Source: Rahnella aquatilis CIP 78.65 = ATCC 33071
GTDB lineage: Bacteria > Pseudomonadota > Gammaproteobacteria > Enterobacterales > Enterobacteriaceae
Length of the DNA: 64,000 nucleotides
Assembly (NCBI RefSeq): GCF_000241955.1
Contig: NC_016818.1
Coordinates: forward strand, 1,116,001 to 1,180,000
Direction: 5' to 3'
Shown: one piece after another, positions 57,704 to 64,000 of the stretch
Layout: every line of letters starts with the position of its first letter
Position numbering within the stretch: the stretch's first letter is position 1
The notes under the pieces: model-generated
Told to the model about the DNA's origin: nothing
Database searches by the model: none
What the model saw: the letters and a program-made list of their open reading frames with translations, nothing else
Translations under genes and position numbers: made by a program

Positions 57704-57847
57704 TAATGCCGGTCACTTAAGCACTTTTATGAATACAAATTCATTTTTGTGCTTCAAAGGATAACGAAGGAATCAGGCTTGTAGCGCTATTTTTCTTCAT
57801 CGAAGGCCCAAATTCACGGGCCTCATTTCCTTAAGTGACCAGCATTA
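57704..57847. mobile_element. IS4-type MITE, 144 bp
   Basis: Non-coding element with terminal inverted repeats TAATGCCGGTCACTTAAG and TAATGCTGGTCACTTAAG (17 of 18 identical), closely resembling the TAATGCCGATCAGTTAAG ends of IS4. It is bounded by an 11-bp target duplication GCCCTCTGGCT at 57693-57703 and 57848-57858, the size IS4 makes. No transposase frame. Inside are two further hairpins (GCAC-tttt-ATGAAT.../...ATTCAT-tttt-GTGC and GGCCC/GGGCC). It interrupts the terminator hairpin behind hicB. Confidence 0.88.
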
Positions 57848-57881
57848 GCCCTCTGGCTGCCCTCAAAATGTATTCAGTCAA

Positions 57882-58214
57882 TTAACTGTGAACCGCTTGT
57901 ACCAGCGTATCGTTGATCCATTGATTAACGCTTTTACCGGAGATCTCCGCCGCAACGTTAATTGCAGCATGTATCTCGGGCTGAATGCGCAGACTTATTT
58001 TGCCGTTTGCCGGACGCTGGGGTTCACGGCCTTGTTCTGAGCAATAGCTTAGATAGTCATCCACCGCGTCTTCAAAAGCAGTTCGAAGGTCAGTGACATT
58101 TTCTGCATGAAAACCGATGACATCCTGAATACCTGCAATATGCCCAATCAGGCATTGGTCTTCATCGTTATATTCAATTTTGGCTGCATATCCCTGATAA
58201 GTCATAGTACTCAT
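57882..58214 (-). CDS. hicB: HicB antitoxin
   Basis: Antitoxin of a type II HicAB system: degraded RNase H-like domain (YAAKIEYNDEDQCLIGHIAGIQDVIGFHAENVTDLRTAFEDAVDDYL) followed by a ribbon-helix-helix DNA-binding end (KISLRIQPEIHAAINVAAEISGKSVNQWINDTL). 110 aa. The ATG overlaps the hicA stop by four bases. It binds HicA and represses the pair's own promoter; a palindrome is present upstream of hicA. Confidence 0.92.
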   Translation of the reverse strand: MSTMTYQGYAAKIEYNDEDQCLIGHIAGIQDVIGFHAENVTDLRTAFEDAVDDYLSYCSEQGREPQRPANGKISLRIQPEIHAAINVAAEISGKSVNQWINDTLVQAVHS

Positions 58215-58474
58215 GGTTTTACTCCTATAGTTTCGAGGAATGTTTTGGCATCCCGAACCTGATAGATTTTCGCCTCTTTATCCGGATGTGGGCGGTGAAA
58301 TGACGCAACAACATTATTAATTTCAAACCTGACCCGCGAACCTTTCCCTTCACTTACTTTGGCACCCAGCGCAATAAATAAAACCTCTATTTTTCGCCAT
58401 TCCAGTGCTGAAGGAGTAGGGACAGAAAAAATCAGAGATAACGTTTTCAGGTGCCTGGCATTCAGCATGTTCAT
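58211..58474 (-). CDS. hicA: HicA toxin (mRNA interferase)
   Basis: Double-stranded-RNA-binding-like ribonuclease of 87 residues, the longer HicA type with an N-terminal helical extension (MLNARHLKTLSLIFSVPTPSALEWRKIEVLFIALGA). The catalytic histidine is in VVASFHRPHPDKE. AAGGA precedes the ATG at seven bases. Toxin-first order and overlap with hicB are standard for the family. Confidence 0.88.
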   Translation of the reverse strand: MNMLNARHLKTLSLIFSVPTPSALEWRKIEVLFIALGAKVSEGKGSRVRFEINNVVASFHRPHPDKEAKIYQVRDAKTFLETIGVKP

Positions 58475-58513
58475 TGTCGATCCTTCGAAAGAGAGAGTGA
58501 TGTGCCAGCAGAT

Positions 58514-58529
58514 ATAATGATATCATTAT
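58514..58529. promoter_or_regulatory. hicAB operator palindrome
   Basis: Perfect 16-base palindrome ATAATGATATCATTAT, flanked by outer CAGAT/ATCTG symmetry, 40 bases upstream of hicA; suits autoregulation by a ribbon-helix-helix dimer. Confidence 0.65.
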
Positions 58530-58550
58530 CTGATATCAAAAAGGCAAGTA

Positions 58551-58583
58551 TAAACAAAAAAGGCAGCCCTCTGGCTGCCCTCA
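58551..58583 (-). repeat. Right copy of 33-bp direct repeat / terminator
   Basis: Intact copy of the repeat whose other copy lies beyond hicB. As a hairpin GGCAGCC-ctct-GGCTGCC with a six-U run on the minus strand it terminates the downstream end of the DUF3313 lipoprotein gene. Confidence 0.85.
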
Positions 58584-58603
58584 TTGTTATGCTGTTTCGA
58601 GAG

Positions 58604-59263
58604 TTATTCGTTGAACAGCCTGGTATCATTTGCCAGGCTATCTACGACCACTTTTAAATCGTTAGCGGTGACTTTCTGTTTATCATTGGAAACTTGTTTA
58701 CCGAAGCCTTTACGCACGACTTTAATCACCGGTTTGCCGGTGCTGGCATCGATCAGCTCACCTTCAAAGTAAACTTCAGTATCACGCGTACGATGGCCTG
58801 TGGCAGTTTCAGTACCGGCAATTACCAGCGCGACCGGGATGACTTCATAGAACTGCAAACCTTCTGCCGAGGTGTTCACACCGGTGATCGCACCTTTGAA
58901 AATCAATGTGCGCGGCCCTGCGTGATCTGTCAGTGGCATGCGCTCCGCCAGTGCAGCTTTCATACGGCTGTTGGCGTAATCCAGCACCCCCTGCAAGGTA
59001 GCTTTGTCGATCTGCTCCGTAGGCTGCGGTTCCGGGTAGAATTTAATCGGTTCGTATTTGATGTAAGAATAATTTCCTCTCTTAAACGAAGGATCGATCC
59101 AGCGCAGCACCGGATTTCCACCGGCCGTTTTGACTTCTTTCAGATCCGAATAATCGCCTAAAAAACCAGAATATTTTTCTGTCTTGGTTATGTGGCTGGT
59201 ACAACCGGCCAGGAACAGTGCACCAGTCACTGCAGCAATCTGCATCAGTTTTATTGTTTTCAT
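58604..59263 (-). CDS. DUF3313 lipoprotein
   Basis: Exported lipoprotein, 219 aa, signal peptide with lipobox LAGC (C21). The rest has the DUF3313 pattern: KYSGFLGDYSDL near the mature start, VLRWIDPSF, and a conserved EGELIDASTGKPVIKVVRKGFG segment near the end. Function not known. It ends in the intact 33-bp repeat/terminator. Confidence 0.85.
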   Translation of the reverse strand: MKTIKLMQIAAVTGALFLAGCTSHITKTEKYSGFLGDYSDLKEVKTAGGNPVLRWIDPSFKRGNYSYIKYEPIKFYPEPQPTEQIDKATLQGVLDYANSRMKAALAERMPLTDHAGPRTLIFKGAITGVNTSAEGLQFYEVIPVALVIAGTETATGHRTRDTEVYFEGELIDASTGKPVIKVVRKGFGKQVSNDKQKVTANDLKVVVDSLANDTRLFNE

Positions 59264-59401
59264 TCGTACCCTCGAAAATTTTAAGGAAGACCAAGTATGT
59301 ATAGCACCGCTGCGGAATTTAACCTCTTAACGACAAAGAAAAATTGATATTTGTCAGGATCGCGAAAATACGGTTCTGTGAGGTAATCATTTCTTCCTTA
59401 A

Positions 59402-59836
59402 TTATTTTTTTGATGAATGAAACAAATAGTATTCACCTTTTGGGCTATCTCCCCTGGAGATGATGTTCCAGCCTTTTGAGAGATAAAAAGCGACTGATTT
59501 TTCACTTTTTACTAAACATTTCAGCGATCCCTGACGGGTAAATGTTTGTTCAGCAGCGTGAAGCAATGCCGAACCTGCGCCGGTTCCCTGATATTGCGGA
59601 TCAACAAACAGGTTATGCAGGAAATCTTCCTGAGTGAAAATCGAGGCGAATCCCAGCAAATGTCCGTCACGTTCCGCGACCAGTATTGTCTCGCCGATCA
59701 CTGCACGATCAAAATCCTCCAGCTGAAAATCGTCTTCCAGCCATGTCCAGGTGTGCTTGCGCGAGGCCAGATACAGTGTACGTAAAAACGGGCGGTCTGC
59801 TTCTTCATAAGGACGGACAGTAAGTGGTGAGGGCAA
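59402..59836 (-). CDS. GNAT-family N-acetyltransferase
   Basis: Acetyl-CoA-dependent acyltransferase of 144 residues. The pyrophosphate-binding loop reads DPQYQGTGAGSALLHAAEQ (about 94-112); beta-bulge and C-terminal SVAFYLSKGWNIISRG are typical. Substrate unknown. No ribosome site stronger than AGGAG just upstream on the minus strand, which fits. Confidence 0.88.
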   Translation of the reverse strand: MPSPLTVRPYEEADRPFLRTLYLASRKHTWTWLEDDFQLEDFDRAVIGETILVAERDGHLLGFASIFTQEDFLHNLFVDPQYQGTGAGSALLHAAEQTFTRQGSLKCLVKSEKSVAFYLSKGWNIISRGDSPKGEYYLFHSSKK

Positions 59837-59992
59837 GGAAAACTCCTGAGAAAATTTATTATCAACGTGTGTTGTTCATAGTCGTTTTCCGATACTGCCA
59901 GTGAAACGGGGTGAGTTCAATGACGTTGGTGGATCGGTTTTTTAACGCATTTCCTGATTGATCTTCTGACCTGCGCCGCCAATAATGCTCCC

Positions 59993-60095
59993 TTGACTCG
60001 GGGTGCCCGCTGCAAAGCAGGGCTGAGATTTTACCCGTATTACCTGATCTGGATTATGCCAGCGTAGGGAAGTCAGGTATCTCTCTCCTGATACC
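59993..60095 (+). promoter_or_regulatory. TPP riboswitch (thiMD leader)
   Basis: Thi-box aptamer with conserved CGGGGTGCCC, GGCTGAGAT, ACCTGATCTGGAT, ATGCCAGCGTAGGGAAGTCA. A GGTATC/GATACC hairpin (60076-60095) follows. TCTCC at 60084-60088 could pair with GGAGA of the thiM ribosome site, giving translational OFF control on thiamine pyrophosphate binding; this part is inference. Confidence 0.95.
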
Positions 60096-60122
60096 GCCTT
60101 CTGAGCGCCGGTGGGGAGACTT

Positions 60123-60932
60123 ATGAATACCCGACCTACCCACATTCCCGGCGCTTTAGCCGCCACTTCTCTGAAACAACTCCGTTTCACTGCGCCGCTG
60201 GTTCACTGCCTGACCAACGACGTGGTGCAATCTTTTACCGCCAATGTCCTGCTGGCGCTGGGCGCGTCTCCGGCGATGGTGGTTGATCCCGCCGAAGCGG
60301 CGCAATTTGGTGCCATCGCGGACGCCCTGCTGGTCAATGTTGGTACGCTGACACATCCCCATGCTGATGCGATGCTGGCGGCTATTCATGCGGCCAGTCA
60401 GGCCGGAAAACCCTGGGTGCTGGATCCGGTTGCCGTCGGCGGCCTGAGCTGGCGTACAGAATTCTGTCATGAAATCATCACACTGAAGCCCGCCGCGATC
60501 CGCGGTAATGCGTCGGAAATCCGGGCACTCAGCGGTCTCAGCGCATCCGGGCGCGGCGTTGACAGCGGCGATGATCCCCTTTCTGCATTACCTGCTGCCC
60601 GGCAACTGGCGCGCGGGACCGGCGCGGTAGTGGCCGTCACCGGTGAAACTGATTATGTCACCGACGGCATGCGCAGTTGGGCTGTGGCTGGCGGGCATCC
60701 GATGATGACCCGCGTGGTGGGGACCGGATGCGCATTATCTGCCGTGGTAGCGGCCTTTGCGGCTTTGCCGGGCGATCGTCTGGATAACGTGGCCGCCGCC
60801 TGCCGGGTGATGTCGTGCGCCGGCGAACGCGCCTGTGCGGTCGTGAAAGGGCCGGGCAGTTTCACGCCTGAATTCCTCGATAATCTGTATTTAATCGGCG
60901 AAGAATGGCTGAACGGCGAGGGCATGCAATGA
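60123..60932 (+). CDS. thiM: Hydroxyethylthiazole kinase
   Basis: Salvages the thiazole half of thiamine by ATP phosphorylation. Fold of the ribokinase-like ThiK family: [44 protein letters not shown], and the catalytic GTGCALSA cysteine. 269 aa. Start MNTRPTH after GGGGAGAC. Controlled by the TPP riboswitch; ATGA overlap with thiD. Confidence 0.96.
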   Translation: MNTRPTHIPGALAATSLKQLRFTAPLVHCLTNDVVQSFTANVLLALGASPAMVVDPAEAAQFGAIADALLVNVGTLTHPHADAMLAAIHAASQAGKPWVLDPVAVGGLSWRTEFCHEIITLKPAAIRGNASEIRALSGLSASGRGVDSGDDPLSALPAARQLARGTGAVVAVTGETDYVTDGMRSWAVAGGHPMMTRVVGTGCALSAVVAAFAALPGDRLDNVAAACRVMSCAGERACAVVKGPGSFTPEFLDNLYLIGEEWLNGEGMQ

Positions 60933-61729
60933 AACGTATTAATGCACTGACAATTGCAGGCACTGACCCGAGCGGCGGGGCGGGGATCCAGGCGGATTTA
61001 AAAACTTTTTCGGCACTTGGCGCGTACGGTACCAGTGTGATCACAGCGCTGGTGGCTCAGAACACGAGGGGCGTGCAATCGGTCTATAACATTGAGCCAG
61101 ATTTCGTTGCAGCGCAGCTTGATTCTGTACTGAGCGATGTGCGGATCGACAGTACGAAAATCGGCATGCTGGCGAACAGCCAGATTGTGGAAGCGGTGGC
61201 GGAGCGGCTCAGACATTATCAGCCGTCGTTTGTGGTGCTGGATACCGTGATGCTGGCGAAAAGTGGCGATCCGTTGCTGTTGCCGGAAGCGGTTGATGCG
61301 GTGCGCCGTTTGCTGATCCCGCAGGCATCGATTATTACGCCCAACCTGCCGGAAGCGGCGGCGTTACTGGAATGCACGGTGGCAACGAATGAAACTGAAA
61401 TGCGTGAACAGGGAGAAGCCTTACTGGCGATGGGATGTGACGCGGTGCTGATGAAAGGGGGGCATCTGAGCGATGAGGAAAGCCCTGACTGGCTGTTTAT
61501 GTCCGGTTCCCGCGAGCGGTTTACTGCGCCGCGTGTGAATACCCGACATACTCACGGCACCGGCTGTACGCTGTCGGCCGCGCTGGCCGCGTTACGTCCG
61601 CGTCATCACAACTGGGCCGATACGGTGCGTGAAGCCAAAGCTTATTTACAGCAGGCGCTGATGCAGGCCGACTCCCTTGAAGTCGGCCACGGCATCGGGC
61701 CGGTGCATCATTTCCACCGCTGGTGGTAA
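60929..61729 (+). CDS. thiD: HMP/HMP-P kinase ThiD
   Basis: Phosphorylates hydroxymethylpyrimidine and its monophosphate, giving the pyrimidine donor for thiamine. [19 protein letters not shown] at the start, and [15 protein letters not shown] with the anion-hole/catalytic cysteine. 266 aa. Second gene of thiMD; in E. coli thiD follows thiM in the same way. Confidence 0.96.
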   Translation: MKRINALTIAGTDPSGGAGIQADLKTFSALGAYGTSVITALVAQNTRGVQSVYNIEPDFVAAQLDSVLSDVRIDSTKIGMLANSQIVEAVAERLRHYQPSFVVLDTVMLAKSGDPLLLPEAVDAVRRLLIPQASIITPNLPEAAALLECTVATNETEMREQGEALLAMGCDAVLMKGGHLSDEESPDWLFMSGSRERFTAPRVNTRHTHGTGCTLSAALAALRPRHHNWADTVREAKAYLQQALMQADSLEVGHGIGPVHHFHRWW

Positions 61730-61736
61730 CCGCAGA

Positions 61737-62585
61737 TTATGCGAGGCGCCGGGTTTCGCTCAGCGCCTGTTCAGCCTGATGGAATTTCGTCAGCGCCTGT
61801 TGCAAATGCACGGCATCAAACGGATTAAGCGGATAGAATTTTTCTTCCTTACGCGGGCGCAGCATCACGCGGATTTTACTCGCTGACATCCGTTCAAACA
61901 GATAACTGGCAATATCGTCGTTCTCCTCGTCCTGCCACGAGAGCAGCAATGCCGCGTGTTCACCGCTGCGGCGGCCAATAAATTGCCCGTGCGACCACAG
62001 TCCTTCCAGTTCGCCATCCTTTTGCAGTTTTTTGCCGCTGAACCACGGCGATTCAGCCAGCGTCAGAAGGGTTTGCGGTGTGATTTCCGCATGCAACTGG
62101 CGCCATTGCGGGCGGTTGTTATCCATCTGCCAGCAGGCCATGCCGAGATAATCGTTCAGTTCACGCCAGTCCTGTTCCAGCTTCTCCCTGAGTTCAGGAT
62201 CCTGCACATGCATAAACTGTTGCAGACCGGTCGCCTGTTCCCCCAGTTTGTTATAAGCAATAACGGTCATGATGCGGGGCTTGCGGCGAAATGTGACCCA
62301 CAGCAGCACTTTGGGGATGCGGAAAGTGATGGCCTGAACGGTGAGTTTGTAACGGTTGCCACGTGACATTACCAGGCCGTTGGACGTGCCCCGTTTGTCC
62401 TGATAATTTCTCACCAGTACTACGCTGTTCTGGCCCATCCAGCCCGTGACGTAATGTTCTTTTTCGCTTTCGGCCACGTCCAGATCCTGGACGATCTGGG
62501 TAATTTTCTCGTTATCCAACTGAGAGAGGGAGAGTGACTGTTCGGCACTGTAGTAGCTTTTTTTCAGGACGGCTGTGGCTGGCAT
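61737..62585 (-). CDS. Conserved protein of unknown function
   Basis: A 282-residue soluble protein, no signal peptide or membrane span, no family recognised. Rich in aromatic and charged residues; a central segment VRNYQDKRGTSNGLVMSRGNRYKLTVQAITFRIPKV-like beta pattern, later KIRVMLRPRKEEKFYPLNPFDAVHLQQALTKFHQAEQALSE helical end. The ATG chosen has TGGA upstream; a GTG four codons earlier is possible. It converges on thiD with seven bases between stops. Confidence 0.7.
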   Translation of the reverse strand: MPATAVLKKSYYSAEQSLSLSQLDNEKITQIVQDLDVAESEKEHYVTGWMGQNSVVLVRNYQDKRGTSNGLVMSRGNRYKLTVQAITFRIPKVLLWVTFRRKPRIMTVIAYNKLGEQATGLQQFMHVQDPELREKLEQDWRELNDYLGMACWQMDNNRPQWRQLHAEITPQTLLTLAESPWFSGKKLQKDGELEGLWSHGQFIGRRSGEHAALLLSWQDEENDDIASYLFERMSASKIRVMLRPRKEEKFYPLNPFDAVHLQQALTKFHQAEQALSETRRLA

Positions 62586-62706
62586 AAAAGTATCCACGAT
62601 GTTGATGTGGTTTACAGCTTACACCAAGTTGTCATACAGATTTTAGGGCTGACCCGCAAAATTTGAACGCTGTGGTTCACGGTTTTTACAGTACCCCTTC
62701 TTTTAC

Positions 62707-63393
62707 TTACTCGGCATCAAACCAGTCGCTGTTCTGTTCGGCAATGGGGGTAATGGTGGAAATCATTTCCTGCAAATGAATACGGATGGCTTTTTCAGCG
62801 GCGTCCGGGTCATGCGCTTGCAGCCCGTCAAAAATCGCATAATGTTGTGCAATCAGATTTTCCGGTGGTGACACTTTACTGAGTGTCAAAAAGCGGACGC
62901 GATCCATTGTCGCTTTGATGTGCTCGACGGTTTCCCATGCCAGACGGCAGTCGATGATCTGTGCAATCGTGCGGTGGAACTCATCATCGAGCAGCAGGAA
63001 TTCCTGCGTTTGCTGACTCTTTGCCGCCAGCGTCTGACGCTCAAGATTATGTTCGAGCAGCGCCAGATCTTTATCGGTGGCGACCATCGCCGCACGGCGT
63101 ACCACGGCAGTTTCGACCGCTTCGCGAATGAAGCGTCCGTCAGCAACCCGCTTGGAGGATATTTTCATTACATAAGTGCCGCGTTGCGGTAAAACCTGAA
63201 CCAGCCCGGCTTCGGCCAGTTTGATAAAGGCTTCGCGAACCGGCTGGCGGGACACATTAAAGCGTGTGGAAATCTCTTTCTCCGACAGGAATGCCCCCGG
63301 TGCGATAGCACAGGTGACGATGTCCTGACGCAAGGTGCGATAAATCTGCTGATTAACCGGCACATTACTGAGAAATTCAAAGGAGTCTGTCAT
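62707..63393 (-). CDS. GntR-family regulator, FadR/FCD type
   Basis: Transcription factor with N-terminal winged helix (VNQQIYRTLRQDIVTCAIAPGAFLSEKEISTRFNVSRQPVREAFIKLAEAGLVQVLPQRGTYV) and an all-helical FCD ligand domain with metal-binding acid and histidines (LDDEFHRTIAQ, AQHYAIFDGLQAHD). 228 aa from the ATG; two earlier codons from a TTG are ignored. Usual ligands are sugar acids or organic acids. No regulated operon is adjacent, except possibly genes beyond the window. Confidence 0.9.
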   Translation of the reverse strand: MTDSFEFLSNVPVNQQIYRTLRQDIVTCAIAPGAFLSEKEISTRFNVSRQPVREAFIKLAEAGLVQVLPQRGTYVMKISSKRVADGRFIREAVETAVVRRAAMVATDKDLALLEHNLERQTLAAKSQQTQEFLLLDDEFHRTIAQIIDCRLAWETVEHIKATMDRVRFLTLSKVSPPENLIAQHYAIFDGLQAHDPDAAEKAIRIHLQEMISTITPIAEQNSDWFDAE

Positions 63394-63483
63394 GGGCAAA
63401 AGTTGTCTTTAAAGTCGGGAGAGCACAATACTAACATGAGTTTTCTGATGTTTTTGAGATTGTTAGCGCAAGGTTTCATCAAA

Positions 63484-64000
63484 TTATTGGGAGTTTATAT
63501 GTTCCCGGCAATATAACTTTTTATAAGCCGCAGGCGTGATACCCAGCAGTTTACGAAATACCCGGCGAAAATACGCCACATCGTTAAAACCGGTCAGGCG
63601 TGCCACATCCGACACATTACCGGTATTGGCCAGTAACAGCTTTTCTGCTGCCGCGACCCGTTGTTTATGCAGTGCATCCGTCAGCGTCATCTGAAAGGTC
63701 AGGCGGAAAACCCGCCCGAGATAATCCGCGTTACAGTGCAGCCGTTCCGCCAGTTCAGAGGCCCCCAGCGGCAGATGAAATTGTGTCGTGAGCAACTGAC
63801 GGGCTTTATAGGCCAGCGCGACGCCGGGGCCGCCGGGTTCGACATTCTCCGGCCAGGTGCGCGAAACTTCCTCTAACAGCAAAATCAGGAACAGCCCGAG
63901 AGAATGACCACCGCGTTCCTGTTCATATAAAAATAATCTGAACAGCGTTAACAGGGTTTCATTGTCCCTGACTTTACAATGTTGTGGAATATTCAGCTGT
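63484..64000 (-). CDS. AraC-family regulator (N-terminal part outside window)
   Basis: The frame stays open from the stop to the window edge, so the gene starts beyond 64000; 171 residues are visible. The last about 100 residues form the two helix-turn-helix motifs of the AraC family (GASELAERLHCNADYLGRVFRLTFQMTLTDALHKQRVAAAEKLLLANTGNVSDVARLTGFNDVAYFRRVFRKLLGITPAAYKKL). The N-terminal ligand or cupin domain is not visible, so the effector is unknown. Confidence 0.9.
   Translation of the reverse strand, partial: QLNIPQHCKVRDNETLLTLFRLFLYEQERGGHSLGLFLILLLEEVSRTWPENVEPGGPGVALAYKARQLLTTQFHLPLGASELAERLHCNADYLGRVFRLTFQMTLTDALHKQRVAAAEKLLLANTGNVSDVARLTGFNDVAYFRRVFRKLLGITPAAYKKLYCREHINSQ

Overview
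The window is chromosomal DNA of a gamma-proteobacterium of the order Enterobacterales. Gene order from the GlmY/GlrK locus to guaA follows the E. coli backbone (glmY-glrK-qseG-glrR-glnB, hmp/glyA, hcaT/csiE, suhB/trmJ/iscR-iscS-pepB-sseB, ndk-rlmN-pilW-rodZ-ispG-hisS-yfgM-bamB-der-yfgJ, xseA/guaB-guaA). Protein sequences are close to the E. coli ones but clearly diverged. Together with a protealysin/emfourin pair, a membrane gluconate dehydrogenase operon and ZevAB, this points to a Rahnella/Serratia-like member of the Yersiniaceae. That placement is inference, because there is no rRNA gene to confirm it.

Layout. 1-2.3 kb: sugar-acid uptake and dehydration (ACS transporter, GudX-like enolase). 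2.4-5.7 kb: small exported proteins, a YhjX-type transporter with a YpdB-like direct repeat, and an alpha/beta hydrolase. 5.9-9.5 kb: accessory stretch with a second PBP2 and two AT-rich tandem paralogues of unknown function. 9.6-14.3 kb: GlrR sites, sigma-54 promoter, GlmY sRNA, GlrK-QseG-GlrR and GlnB. 14.6-18.2 kb: three-subunit gluconate-type dehydrogenase. 18.3-26.4 kb: hmp/glyA, hcaT/csiE, zevAB under a Zur-like box, suhB. 26.5-31.7 kb: trmJ and a reduced isc locus. 31.9-43 kb: housekeeping genes from ndk to yfgJ. 43-49.5 kb: protealysin/emfourin and a LacI-regulated transporter plus GH31 glucosidase. 49.5-55.8 kb: xseA, guaBA and a PAS-GAF-GGDEF protein. 55.9-64 kb: quinone-reductase-like protein/LysR, a small IS4-type MITE, hicAB, a lipoprotein, GNAT, TPP riboswitch with thiMD, an unknown gene, and GntR and AraC regulators.

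The most striking feature is the isc locus. iscR is followed by a perfect intrinsic terminator, then by iscS lacking the usual C-terminal tail, then directly by pepB. iscU, iscA, hscB, hscA, fdx and iscX are absent from the place where enterobacteria carry them. Loss of the IscU scaffold together with the part of IscS that docks IscU suggests that Fe-S assembly has moved to another system here (Suf or Nif-like) and that IscS is kept for sulfur transfer.

Second-rank items are the hicAB module bounded by a 33-bp direct repeat, one copy of which is split by a 144-bp IS4-like MITE with an 11-bp target duplication; the unknown tandem paralogues at 7.9-9.5 kb; and several regulatory sites that can be read directly (GlrR, sigma-54, NsrR, PurR, IscR, Zur-like, CRP, YpdB-like, TPP).
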